DNA of 64,000 nt from Gemmatimonadota bacterium (GTDB lineage: Bacteria; Gemmatimonadota; Gemmatimonadetes; Gemmatimonadales; Gemmatimonadaceae). The position numbers were made by a program, and so were the translations under genes. Shown here piece after piece: positions 54,234 through 62,620 of this stretch (positions are counted from its first letter, which is position 1; every line of letters begins with the position of its first letter). The notes below the pieces were generated by a model. The model searched no databases, was not told the DNA's origin, and saw only the letters and a program-made list of their open reading frames with translations. The stretch lies in assembly GCA_020161135.1 (NCBI GenBank), contig JAIUOB010000004.1, forward strand, positions 62,001-126,000. The letters are read 5' to 3'.

Positions 54234-55865
54234 CTACTTCGCCCCGCGTTGCAGCACCCGCCCGCTCCGCGTCCGCGCCACGCGCCCCCCGTCCACCGAC
54301 ACGGCGCCGTTCACCAGCACCACGTCGATGCCGTCCGGGTACTGGTGCGGCTCGGTGAAGGTCGAGCGGTCGCGCACGGTCGCGGGGTCGAACACCACCA
54401 CGTCGGCGTAGGCCCCCACCCGCAGCACGCCGCGGTCGGACAGCCTCAGCCGCTGCGCCGGCATCTGCGTCATCTTGTGCACCGCCACCGCCAGCGGCAG
54501 CAGCCGCTGGGTGCGCACGTACTCGCTCAGCACCCGCGGAAACGTGCCGTAGGCGCGCGGGTGCGGGTGGCCGTCGCCCGGGCGCGACAGGCGGCCATCG
54601 CTCGCGATCATCGTCTGCGGGTGCACCATGATGCGGCGCACGTCGGCTTCGTCGAGCACGTGGTACATGGCGCTCGCGCCGCCCTTGAGCACCGCCTCGA
54701 TGACCAGCGTGGCGCCGTTGGCGGGAGTGGGCGCCACTCCGCGACGCACCGCCCAGTCCTTGAGCGTCTTCCCCTCGAGGCTCGTGTCCCACGCCACCCG
54801 CGAGAACTGCACACGAGCCAGGTCGCCACCGCCGCGGTCGTTGAGGATGTTGTCGACGATGCCGCGCACGATGCTGTCCTTGAGCGTCGCATTGTCCAAG
54901 CGCTTCCGGAACTCGGCGTCGCCCCCCGCCAGCGCCCAACTGGGCACCAGCACGGAAATACCGGTGTGCGTGGCCGTGTAGGGGTACTGGTCGATCATGA
55001 CGTCGGTGCCGGCCTTCCGCGCACTGTCCACCATGGCCAGCGTGACGACGCTCTTCCCCCACATCTGCTGCCCCACCGCCTTGTGGTGGGTGAGCACCAC
55101 CGGAATGCGTGCGCGACGCCCGATCTCGAGCGCCTCGCCCACGCCGTCGAGCAGGCCGATGCCTTCCTTGCGCAGGTGCGACGTGTAGATGCCGCCGCTG
55201 TCGCTGGCCACCCGCGCCAGCGCCACCACCTCGTCCACGGTCGAGTACGTGCCGGGGAGATACAGCAACCCCGTGCTCAACCCGTACGCCCCCTCCCCCA
55301 TCGACTCGGCCACCAGCTCCTGCATGCGCGCCAGTTCGACCGGTGTGGGCGCGCGCGCATCCAGGCGCATCACGCGGCGCCGGATCTCGTTGTGCCCCGC
55401 GAGAAACGCCACGTTGATGCCGGGGCGCAGGGCGCGCACCGAATCGAGATAGGGTGCGAGGGGGAGCGGCGCCGTGCCGTCGGGGCCGCCCAACGCGAGC
55501 GTCACCCCCTGTCGCAGCGCGCTCTCCATGGCCGGCATGGTGAGCAACGGCTCGAGGTGCGCATGCAGGTCGATGAAGCCGGGGCTGACCACCCGCCCCG
55601 CCGCATCGATGACACGTGTGGCGCCGGTGCGTGGCAGCGACGCCGCCATGGCCACGATGCGATCACCACGCACACCGACATCGACGCGCTGCGCCGGGCT
55701 GCCGGTGCCGTCGAGCACCTGGCCATTCACGATGAGCACGTCGAAGGGAGTGGGCTGCCCTGCCGCGGACTGCGCCGTCGGCCGCCGTGTGGCCGCCACG
55801 AGCAGCGCCGCCGCCGCGCCGAGCGCGAGGACGACGCCCACACCCTTCGCCGCGCCGCGGCGCAT
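54234..55865 (-). CDS. Exported D-aminoacylase-like amidohydrolase
   Basis: The 543-residue product has a signal peptide (VVLALGAAAALLVAATRRPTAQ). It then shows the amidohydrolase pattern: DVLIVNGQVLDGTGSPAQRVDVG, GFIDLHAHLEPLL (metal His), YTSHLRKEG, VVLTHHKAVG, and a C-terminal beta sandwich with GADVVVFDP-like VGAYADVVVFDPATVRDRST. This corresponds to N-acyl-D-amino-acid deacylase. Its start shares one base with the stop of the FKBP gene (TGATG). Confidence 0.9.
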   Translation of the reverse strand: MRRGAAKGVGVVLALGAAAALLVAATRRPTAQSAAGQPTPFDVLIVNGQVLDGTGSPAQRVDVGVRGDRIVAMAASLPRTGATRVIDAAGRVVSPGFIDLHAHLEPLLTMPAMESALRQGVTLALGGPDGTAPLPLAPYLDSVRALRPGINVAFLAGHNEIRRRVMRLDARAPTPVELARMQELVAESMGEGAYGLSTGLLYLPGTYSTVDEVVALARVASDSGGIYTSHLRKEGIGLLDGVGEALEIGRRARIPVVLTHHKAVGQQMWGKSVVTLAMVDSARKAGTDVMIDQYPYTATHTGISVLVPSWALAGGDAEFRKRLDNATLKDSIVRGIVDNILNDRGGGDLARVQFSRVAWDTSLEGKTLKDWAVRRGVAPTPANGATLVIEAVLKGGASAMYHVLDEADVRRIMVHPQTMIASDGRLSRPGDGHPHPRAYGTFPRVLSEYVRTQRLLPLAVAVHKMTQMPAQRLRLSDRGVLRVGAYADVVVFDPATVRDRSTFTEPHQYPDGIDVVLVNGAVSVDGGRVARTRSGRVLQRGAK

Positions 55866-56410
55866 CAGCGCACCGCCACCAGCGTCACGTCGAACACCAG
55901 CGTGGCGTTCTGCGGAATCACGCGCGGGTCGGGCGACTGGTTCTGGTACGCGAGCGCCGAGCCGATGACCAGCTTGCGCTTGCCACCCACCTTCATCCCG
56001 ACCAGCCCCTGATCCCAACCGGGAATCACATAGCCGGTACCCAGCGGAAACGTCAGCAGCGGGCCACTCGGCTCGTTCGAGTCGAACTTGCTGCCGTTCA
56101 CCAGCATGCCGGTGTAACGCATTTCGACGGTCTTGCCGGCCGTCGCTTCCGCACCCGAGCCCACCGTCACGTCCTGGATGTACAGGTTGGCGTTCACGCG
56201 GGTCATGTTCGCGATCACCACCCCGGTGGCGCTGGCGTAGGTCTCGACGAAGGGATTGGACGGGACGTTCGGGACCACGGTCTCTCCGCTGTTGCAGCCA
56301 AGGGTGAACGCCGTCGCCGCGAGCGACGCGACCGTGGCGAGGGAGCGCCGCAGGCGGCGCGTGACGGAGCCGCGCGGGGCGGCCGATGAGGCAGGAGCAG
56401 GACGCAGCAT
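55865..56410 (-). CDS. FKBP-type peptidyl-prolyl isomerase lipoprotein
   Basis: The 181-residue product has a lipobox FTLGC and a mature FKBP domain (about 75 to 180): VEMRYTGMLVNGSKFDSN, FPLGTGYVIPGWDQGLVGMKVGGKRKLVI, then QNATLVFDVTLVAVR. The conserved aromatic and Asp residues of the prolyl-isomerase pocket are present. It is probably an outer-membrane or periplasmic folding helper. It is the first gene of a two-gene unit with the amidohydrolase. Confidence 0.93.
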   Translation of the reverse strand: MLRPAPASSAAPRGSVTRRLRRSLATVASLAATAFTLGCNSGETVVPNVPSNPFVETYASATGVVIANMTRVNANLYIQDVTVGSGAEATAGKTVEMRYTGMLVNGSKFDSNEPSGPLLTFPLGTGYVIPGWDQGLVGMKVGGKRKLVIGSALAYQNQSPDPRVIPQNATLVFDVTLVAVR

Positions 56411-56596
56411 GACGAGGGGGTGTGGGATGGAACGACGCGACGCGCGCGCTGCGGGCGAGTGCCCATGCGGCAGTGCGCAACAACGCCCACGACCCCCGAA
56501 AGCTAGCGTCCCCCACCCCGTCCGCGCCGCCGTGCGCTGCGCTCCCGGTGCCTGCGCGCGGTTGCGCACACCGAGACGCCCCCCTACGCTCACCGG

Positions 56597-57856
56597 ATGA
56601 TCGCCTTGCCCCCGGCGCCTCCACCGGTCGACGACGCACAACGGTTCATCCTGCGGCTGGCCCGGGCGCTCCATCAGCACGGCACGCCGGCCGATCGCAT
56701 GGAATCGGCGCTCGGTGCCGCGGCCCGGCGCCTTGGCGTGCAAGCCGAGATCTTCTCGACCCCCACCAGCATCATGGTGGGCATGGGGTCCCTCGAGTCG
56801 CAGCGCGTGCACCTGCTGCGGGTCGAGCCGGGCGAGCCGAACCTCGGTCAGCTCTCGCGACTCGGCGCGATCACGCGCGACGTGGTGGAGAGTGCCATCA
56901 CGCCGGCCGAGGGGCTCGCGCGGCTCGAAGCCATGGATCGCGAGCCACCGGCTTATCCACGTGCGCTGGTCCTGCTCGCCTTCGTGCTGGCGTCGGCGGC
57001 CGTGGCCTGCTTCCTCGGCGTGCGCCGCGGCGATGTCGTGACCGCGTCACTGCTCGGGCTGCTGTCGGGGAGCATTGCGCTCGGTGCGGCGCGCTGGGAG
57101 TCCACGCGCCACGTCACCGAACCCCTCGCGGCGTTCAGTGTCACCACGGTCGCCTTTGCGCTCGAGGCGCTGTTCGGCACCACCAGCGGCTACCTCACCG
57201 CGCTCGCCGGGCTCGTGGTGCTCTTCCCCGGGCTCACCTTCACCGTCGCCCTCACCGAGCTGAGCACGCGACACCTCGCGTCCGGCACGGCGCGGCTGAG
57301 CGGCGCCATCGTCACCTTCCTCGGCCTGGGCTTCGGCCTCGCGCTGGGCGCCAAGGCCGGCGCCTGGCTGGGCAGCGTGTTGCACCACGCGTGGCCAGAC
57401 GCGGTGGGACTCATCTCGCAGACCGCGCTGCCCGCGTGGGCCGAGTGGGCCGGCCTCATCGTCGCGCCGCTCGCGTTCACCGTGCTGCTGAGCGGCCGTC
57501 GCGTCGACGCGCCGCTCATCGTTGTCGCCTGCGCCGCGGCCTACCTCACCTCGAAGTTCGCGGGCGCCGCCATGGGCGAAGAACTCGGCGCGTTCCTCGG
57601 TGCGTTCGTGGTGACGGCCGGCAGCAACCTGCATGCCCGCCTGCGTCGCCGTGTCGCGATGGTCACGCAGGTCCCCGGCCTCCTCATCATGGTGCCGGGG
57701 AGCATCGGCTTCCGCAGCGTGACATCACTGCTGGGGCAGGAGGTCGAGGCCGGCGTCACGACCGGCTTCCGCGTGGCGATCGTGGGGATCTCGCTGGCAG
57801 CCGGCATTCTCGCAGGGAACGTGGCCAGCCGGGCGGCGGAGCGGGTTCGCATTTAG
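56597..57856 (+). CDS. ThrE-type threonine/serine exporter
   Basis: The 419-residue product has a cytoplasmic ThrE N-terminal domain (ALHQHGTPADRMESALGAAARRLGVQAEIFSTPTSIMV in two stretches) with about ten following membrane helices, such as RALVLLAFVLASAAVACFLG and LTALAGLVVLFPGLTFTVAL. The C-terminal half matches the ThrE_2 domain. Both halves are joined in one protein. Export of Thr/Ser driven by the proton gradient is the family role. It is convergent with the MFS gene. Confidence 0.9.
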   Translation: MIALPPAPPPVDDAQRFILRLARALHQHGTPADRMESALGAAARRLGVQAEIFSTPTSIMVGMGSLESQRVHLLRVEPGEPNLGQLSRLGAITRDVVESAITPAEGLARLEAMDREPPAYPRALVLLAFVLASAAVACFLGVRRGDVVTASLLGLLSGSIALGAARWESTRHVTEPLAAFSVTTVAFALEALFGTTSGYLTALAGLVVLFPGLTFTVALTELSTRHLASGTARLSGAIVTFLGLGFGLALGAKAGAWLGSVLHHAWPDAVGLISQTALPAWAEWAGLIVAPLAFTVLLSGRRVDAPLIVVACAAAYLTSKFAGAAMGEELGAFLGAFVVTAGSNLHARLRRRVAMVTQVPGLLIMVPGSIGFRSVTSLLGQEVEAGVTTGFRVAIVGISLAAGILAGNVASRAAERVRI

Positions 57857-57928
57857 GACCGCTTACAACGGGAGCGGGAAGCACGGGAGCGGGATGTCGG
57901 AAGCGCGGGACGACGGCAACAACGGGTG

Positions 57929-59299
57929 CTACGGTCGTCTCGGCTGCTGCGCGGCGAGGACAGTTCTCACGAACGCGCGTCGCGCGCTTCCCAGCAGCAG
58001 CAGCGTGAGCGTCATCCCCACCACGGTGGTCGTCATGAGACTCCAGCGCACGGCGGCGGGATCGCCGAACACCTGGTCCGTGAGCACCGCCACAGCCGTG
58101 GGGCCGAGCGCGCCAGCCACGAGGTTGACCACGAGCTGATAGACCGCGCTCCCCTGCCCGCGCAGCGACGCGGGCATCGCCTCGGCGATTGCCGCATTCG
58201 CGGCGCCCCACGGCAGCGCGGCAAAGATGTTCACCGGCACGAGCAACGCGGCAGCGATCGTGGCCGACGGCACGGCGGGATACAGCCCCGCGCACAGCAG
58301 CATGCCCGCCGCACCGAGCATGCCCACCCGCAGCGGCGCGTCGACGTGGCCGCGCTTGCTCCACGCGTCGGTGAGTCGGCCGCCGAGCAGCACACCCGCC
58401 GGCCCCAGCGTGAAGGTGAGGATGCCCATGAGCGTGCCGGCGCGCACCTCCGTCCACCCGTGCGTGCGCGCAAAGAAGCTTGGCAGCCACGCGCCGATGC
58501 CGTAGTTCACGCTCGCCGAGCAGGCAAAGCCGAAGGAGAGCGCGAGGATCGTGCGGGGATGCTGCCGGATCCATGTGAGCAGGTCGCCGAACCCCGAGCC
58601 CGTCGCCGGCACGACGCTCGCCGCACCGCGTTGCCGCGGCTCGCTGATGGCAAGCGAGAGGAGCGCGATGAGCAGCCCGGGCAGGCCGACGATGAAAAAC
58701 ACCATCTGCCAGGGGAACACATCGCCCACGACCGGCAGCGTGATGCGGCCCGGCTCGCGATACTGCCCGACCACGTACGCACTGAGCGCATAGGCGACGC
58801 CGGACCCGGCAAACGTGCCCATCATGTACGTGCTCATCGCGGTGCCGAGCAGGCGACGCGGAAAGCGGTCGGCGATGATGGACACGGCAGCTGGGCCGAG
58901 CGTCGCTTCGCCCACACCCACACCCACGCGCGCCGCGAACAACTGTCCGAAGCTGCGCGCCACACCCGTGAGCGTCGTCATGAGGCTCCACACCGCCACG
59001 CCGAGCGCGACGATGCGCGGGCGATGCCCCCGATCGACCCAGCGGCCAATGGGGAGGCCCAGTAGCGAATAGAAGATCACGAAGCCGAGCCCCATCAGGA
59101 GGCTCACCTGCGTGTCGGTGACGTGCAAGTCGCGCTTGATGGGTTCGACGAGCAGCGAGAGGATCTGGCGATCGACGAACCCGGAAATGTTGGCGAGGGT
59201 GAGGATCGCGACGGCAAACCACGCCTGCGTGAGCGCGGGGCCGGTCGCAGCGCGCGCCGCGTCGGGAGCGTTCGGGTCGGACGAACCGGATGTGGACAT
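57929..59299 (-). CDS. Major facilitator superfamily (spinster-like) transporter
   Basis: The 456-residue product has twelve predicted membrane helices and MFS signatures GRWVDRGHRPR after helix 2, and GVGVGEATLGPAAVSIIADRFP. ISGFVDRQILSLLVEPIKRDLH resembles spinster/hexuronate-type members. The substrate is unknown. Its start is the ATG before STSGSSDPNAP. It is divergent from the phosphopantetheinyl transferase gene. Confidence 0.9.
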   Translation of the reverse strand: MSTSGSSDPNAPDAARAATGPALTQAWFAVAILTLANISGFVDRQILSLLVEPIKRDLHVTDTQVSLLMGLGFVIFYSLLGLPIGRWVDRGHRPRIVALGVAVWSLMTTLTGVARSFGQLFAARVGVGVGEATLGPAAVSIIADRFPRRLLGTAMSTYMMGTFAGSGVAYALSAYVVGQYREPGRITLPVVGDVFPWQMVFFIVGLPGLLIALLSLAISEPRQRGAASVVPATGSGFGDLLTWIRQHPRTILALSFGFACSASVNYGIGAWLPSFFARTHGWTEVRAGTLMGILTFTLGPAGVLLGGRLTDAWSKRGHVDAPLRVGMLGAAGMLLCAGLYPAVPSATIAAALLVPVNIFAALPWGAANAAIAEAMPASLRGQGSAVYQLVVNLVAGALGPTAVAVLTDQVFGDPAAVRWSLMTTTVVGMTLTLLLLGSARRAFVRTVLAAQQPRRP

Positions 59300-59425
59300 T
59301 GTGGGCGCGAGTGGGAACGGGCGCGGGCGGAGACAGGCACGGCCGGTGGCGGCGTGGCGGTCGTCGCGGACGCCGAAAGCTGATACCGTGCGCAGCCCCG
59401 CGCAGCGCCCCATAGATTTCGTGGC

Positions 59426-60199
59426 ATGACGGACTCGCCGCGCCCCGTGCGCGCCCCGCACGCTGCCGCGCACCCGGACGCCGTCCTCGTGGCGGTGGAT
59501 GTGCCGTCCACCCCGCTCGACGCCTGGCCCGAGGTGCGCGAGCAACTGGCCGAGAGCAAGGCGTTGCACGCCGACGAGTTGGCGCTCGCCGACACGCTCC
59601 CCCCGCCGCGTCGTCCGCTCTTTGTCGCGGGGCGACTCGCGATGCGCACCGCCCTGCGGACGACCTTGCCGGAAGCACGCGATGCCGACGCCCTGCCGCC
59701 CGTCCTGCGGACGGCGCGCGGTGCCCCGCTGCTCCCGGATGCCGTGACCGGCTCCATCACCCACAAGGGGTCGCGGGCGCTGGCGGCGCTGCAACGCCTG
59801 TCGCCCACGGTCACCCACCTGGGTGTCGACCTCGAGCGGCGACCGCGCGATGCCAACGCGACCGATATCGCCGCGCGCATCCTCACCGACCGCGAGCGCG
59901 ACGCCCTCGCCGACTACGCCCGCGCGATCGGCCAGGCGCACCCGCCCCACGATGTCGCACGCCTCGTGCGTGAACGCACCCTCGTGCACTTCGCGCTCAA
60001 GGAAGCCGTCTACAAGGCCATCGACCCGGTCGTGCAGCGCTACGTGCGCTTCACCGAGGTCGCCCTCAGCGTGCAGGACGAAGGCGCCGTCTTGGTGACG
60101 CTCGCCGTGCCGGAGCTGCTCGACACAACGTGGCACGTCGACGCCTGGTGGCACCTCGACGACGAGTGGATCGTCGCCACCGCCGTCAGTCGCCGCTGA
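59426..60199 (+). CDS. 4'-phosphopantetheinyl transferase (EntD/Sfp-type)
   Basis: The 257-residue product has the motifs of the superfamily: VTGSITHKG at 107 to 115, GVDLE at 133 to 137 (Mg-binding Asp135 and Glu137) and FALKEAVYK at 189 to 197 with Glu193 and Lys197. The N-terminal half resembles EntD. It activates carrier proteins by adding phosphopantetheine from CoA. No polyketide or peptide synthase is in the window, so the partner is elsewhere. Its stop overlaps the end of the convergent methyltransferase gene. Confidence 0.9.
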   Translation: MTDSPRPVRAPHAAAHPDAVLVAVDVPSTPLDAWPEVREQLAESKALHADELALADTLPPPRRPLFVAGRLAMRTALRTTLPEARDADALPPVLRTARGAPLLPDAVTGSITHKGSRALAALQRLSPTVTHLGVDLERRPRDANATDIAARILTDRERDALADYARAIGQAHPPHDVARLVRERTLVHFALKEAVYKAIDPVVQRYVRFTEVALSVQDEGAVLVTLAVPELLDTTWHVDAWWHLDDEWIVATAVSRR

Positions 60200-61019
60200 C
60201 GCGCGGCGCGCTCACACGGCGGTCCACGCGCTCCGCCACGTGGCGCGCGATGCCGCCCCCCAGGTGCCGACGGACGTCGCGCACGATGAAGCCCTCGGCC
60301 TCCAGGAGCGCCGAGAACGCCTGCCACGACAGGAACCGCGCGATGCTGCGGGCGATGTAGCCATACACCACGGGGTCGCGGTGCCAGAGCCACCCCACCG
60401 CGTCACCGGCCGTGCGCAGATAGCCGAGAAACAGCACACGCCACCACGTGCTCTCCGGACGGTAGAAGTCGAGCGTGAGCAGCAGGCCGCCCGGCTGCAG
60501 CACACGCGCGATCTCGCGCACCGCGACGCGTACATCGGGCACGTTGCGCAGCGCGTAGCCCGCCGTCACCAGCGACACTGAATCCGTCGCGAGCGGCAGC
60601 GTCATGAGATCGGCCGTCGCACACACGACGCGCGAGTCAGTCGCCGACCTCGCGCGCGCCTGCGCACGACGTGTCATCGCGAGCGCCGCATCGGTGGACA
60701 CCACCTGTGCCGCGGGCCACCGCGATGCGGCCGCAAACGCCAGGTCGCCGGTGCCGCTCGCCACATCAAGCACGGTCACGTCGCCGGCACGCGTACCGCG
60801 CGCATGCCACTGCGCCAACGCATCCAACCCCTCGCGCTTCCACCCGGCGTCCATTCCGAACGAGAACCAGCGCGTGAAGCGGTCGTAACGCGGCGCGATG
60901 ACGTCGAACATCGGCGTCACGAACGCCTGCTTGCGCGTCGCATCGTCGAGCATGGCGTCGACATCGAGCGCGCTGAGGCGGGACGGCGGGCGTTGGTCCC
61001 GCGAGGGTGTGGTCGGCAT
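60186..61019 (-). CDS. UbiE/MenG-type class I SAM methyltransferase
   Basis: The 277-residue product has the UbiE/COQ5-type start FVTPMFDVIAPRYDRFTRWFSFGMDAGWKRE, SAM-binding VLDVASGTGDLAFAAA, and VTAGYALRNVPDVRVAVREIARVLQPGG with the conserved R-N-V. This subfamily usually methylates demethylmenaquinone or ubiquinone precursors, so a role in menaquinone synthesis is likely. The C-terminal part is longer than standard. It is divergent from the thioredoxin-like gene. Confidence 0.88.
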   Translation of the reverse strand: MPTTPSRDQRPPSRLSALDVDAMLDDATRKQAFVTPMFDVIAPRYDRFTRWFSFGMDAGWKREGLDALAQWHARGTRAGDVTVLDVASGTGDLAFAAASRWPAAQVVSTDAALAMTRRAQARARSATDSRVVCATADLMTLPLATDSVSLVTAGYALRNVPDVRVAVREIARVLQPGGLLLTLDFYRPESTWWRVLFLGYLRTAGDAVGWLWHRDPVVYGYIARSIARFLSWQAFSALLEAEGFIVRDVRRHLGGGIARHVAERVDRRVSAPRVSGD

Positions 61020-61039
61020 GGATGGGCTATATTGCAGGC

Positions 61040-61711
61040 ATGTCGTCCGCCGCGCCCACCGAAGAGTCCTCGCCCGTGTCGTCAGCGGCCCCGGCCGCGC
61101 GTCCCGGCATGCGCTTCGGCTCGCTGGTGCTCGCGCTGGTGGGGCTGGCCGCACTGGTGGGCGCGGCGCGTCTTGCCGCTGAGGGCTTCTCGCGGGGCGC
61201 CCCAGGCGGCGATGGCGACGTCAATCCGCTCGCCTCGGCCGGGGTCGTCGCGGGCAGCGACACGGCGCCGCAGAGTGCGCCATCGCTCGCCAAGGCGCTC
61301 GGCACCGGCCGCGCCAAGGACACGCGCGGCCGCGTCGTCCCCATCGTACCCGCCGGGCAGCCCACGATCCTCATGATCAGCTCGCGCACCTGCTCCTGGT
61401 GCAAGCGCGCGTTGCGCGACCTCGGCGAGATCACGAAGGGGCGGCCGCTCCCACGACTCACCCTGCTCACGCTCGAGGGCGCGTCCGACGGTGCGCCCAT
61501 GCTCGACGTCGCCAAGCTCACGGGTGCGCGTCTCGTGGGCCCGGCTTCCGGCAGCGACGAAGTGCTGCTCACCTTCCGCTATCCCGGTACGCCCACCTTC
61601 GTTGCGATCGATCGCAACGGTCGGGTGGTGCGCACGCTGCCCGGTTATCCCGTGCGCACCGAACTGGAGCGCTGGTGGGCCGTCATGGTGGGCGACGCCG
61701 AGACGCCGTAG
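61040..61711 (+). CDS. Membrane-anchored thioredoxin-like CxxC protein
   Basis: The 223-residue product has a short cytoplasmic start, one membrane helix (FGSLVLALVGLAALVGAARL, about 36 to 56), a linker and a thioredoxin-like domain with active-site CSWC at 118 to 121 and a cis-Pro region in YPGTPTFVAIDRNGRVV. It faces the periplasm and may reduce or carry disulfides. Its end is three bases from the end of the convergent VKOR gene. The start was chosen at ATG 61040, after TTGCAGGC. Confidence 0.82.
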   Translation: MSSAAPTEESSPVSSAAPAARPGMRFGSLVLALVGLAALVGAARLAAEGFSRGAPGGDGDVNPLASAGVVAGSDTAPQSAPSLAKALGTGRAKDTRGRVVPIVPAGQPTILMISSRTCSWCKRALRDLGEITKGRPLPRLTLLTLEGASDGAPMLDVAKLTGARLVGPASGSDEVLLTFRYPGTPTFVAIDRNGRVVRTLPGYPVRTELERWWAVMVGDAETP

Positions 61712-61714
61712 ACG

Positions 61715-62152
61715 TCACGCATGCGCGAGTCGCCGCACGCGCCGTCGCTCGAGCGTCACCAGCACCGCGCACACCGTGATGCTCACCGCGCTGATCGCGC
61801 ACCACGGGCAGAAGCTCTTCAGCACGATGAACTCGCCGTACTTGAGACGCACCGTGAACAGCACGGCGGTCCAGATCATCACCTGCAGCACCGTCACCGG
61901 CCACGCCGCGTGCTCGAGGGTCGCGCTGGAAAACGCCACCGCACAGACGAACAGCGCGGTGTAGCCGACCGCGCCGATGAGCGCGACATCGATCCCGAGG
62001 AACCAGCCGAAGCGGCTCCCCTGCACGAACGCGCAACCGCCGCTCCCCGAGCAGGCCAGCGACCCGGTGAGCCCGAGCTTCCACATGTGCAGATACAGGG
62101 CGACCATCGCGTTCACGAGCGCGATGATGGCGATCGTCTTGCGCAGCGACAC
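61715..62152 (-). CDS. VKOR-type (vitamin K epoxide reductase) membrane protein
   Basis: The 145-residue product (GTG start) has four membrane helices with the VKOR Cys pairs: ACSGSGGCAFVQ in the first loop and SFCPWCAIS at the start of the last helix. Bacterial VKORs reoxidise DsbA-like proteins with a quinone. Its neighbour is a thioredoxin-like protein, which could be its partner. A longer frame to 62233 begins with an atypical TTA-containing stretch and is less likely. Confidence 0.86.
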   Translation of the reverse strand: MSLRKTIAIIALVNAMVALYLHMWKLGLTGSLACSGSGGCAFVQGSRFGWFLGIDVALIGAVGYTALFVCAVAFSSATLEHAAWPVTVLQVMIWTAVLFTVRLKYGEFIVLKSFCPWCAISAVSITVCAVLVTLERRRVRRLAHA

Positions 62153-62254
62153 GGCAGGGGTGGTGACGGAGCGTGGGGACAGCTCGGGATGTCGGCGACA
62201 GCCGGCCCGGCCCACTCTACCGCGTAAGATCACCCGGCCGTACCTTCGCGCGCC

Positions 62255-62620
62255 ATGACGCCCCCCTCCGTTCCTCCCGCGTCGCCGGCTGACGCCCCGC
62301 CGTCCGCAGGCTCGCAGGCGCGCGCACTCGAGGCCACCCGCCGCGTCGCGTCCCAGCGCCGCGTGGTGGCCACGCTGCTCACGGCGGCCATGATCGTCGT
62401 CTACTTCGGCTTCATCGCCCTGGTGGCCTTTCGCCCCGCCTTCCTGGCGTCACCGCTCGGCGACGGCCTGACCATCGGCATCGTGCTGGGCGCGCTCGTC
62501 ATCGTGAGTGCGTGGCTGCTCACGCTGACCTATGTGTCGTGGGCGCACCGGCGCTACGACCCGGCGCTCGCCGCGTTGCGTGCGCACCCCGACGAGGCAT
62601 CCGCCGGGCGTTCGGCATGA
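62255..62620 (+). CDS. DUF485 small membrane protein
   Basis: The 121-residue product has a Pro/Ala-rich hydrophilic start and two membrane helices ([20 protein letters not shown] and [19 protein letters not shown]) followed by [11 protein letters not shown]. This is the DUF485 pattern, which is regularly encoded just before acetate permease ActP. The stop overlaps the ATG of the following symporter (ATGA). Confidence 0.92.
   Translation: MTPPSVPPASPADAPPSAGSQARALEATRRVASQRRVVATLLTAAMIVVYFGFIALVAFRPAFLASPLGDGLTIGIVLGALVIVSAWLLTLTYVSWAHRRYDPALAALRAHPDEASAGRSA

Noticed and set aside
59426..60199. Edge of a polyketide or peptide biosynthetic cluster
   Set aside because: The phosphopantetheinyl transferase is alone; its neighbours are a transporter and a quinone-type methyltransferase, with no synthase genes.
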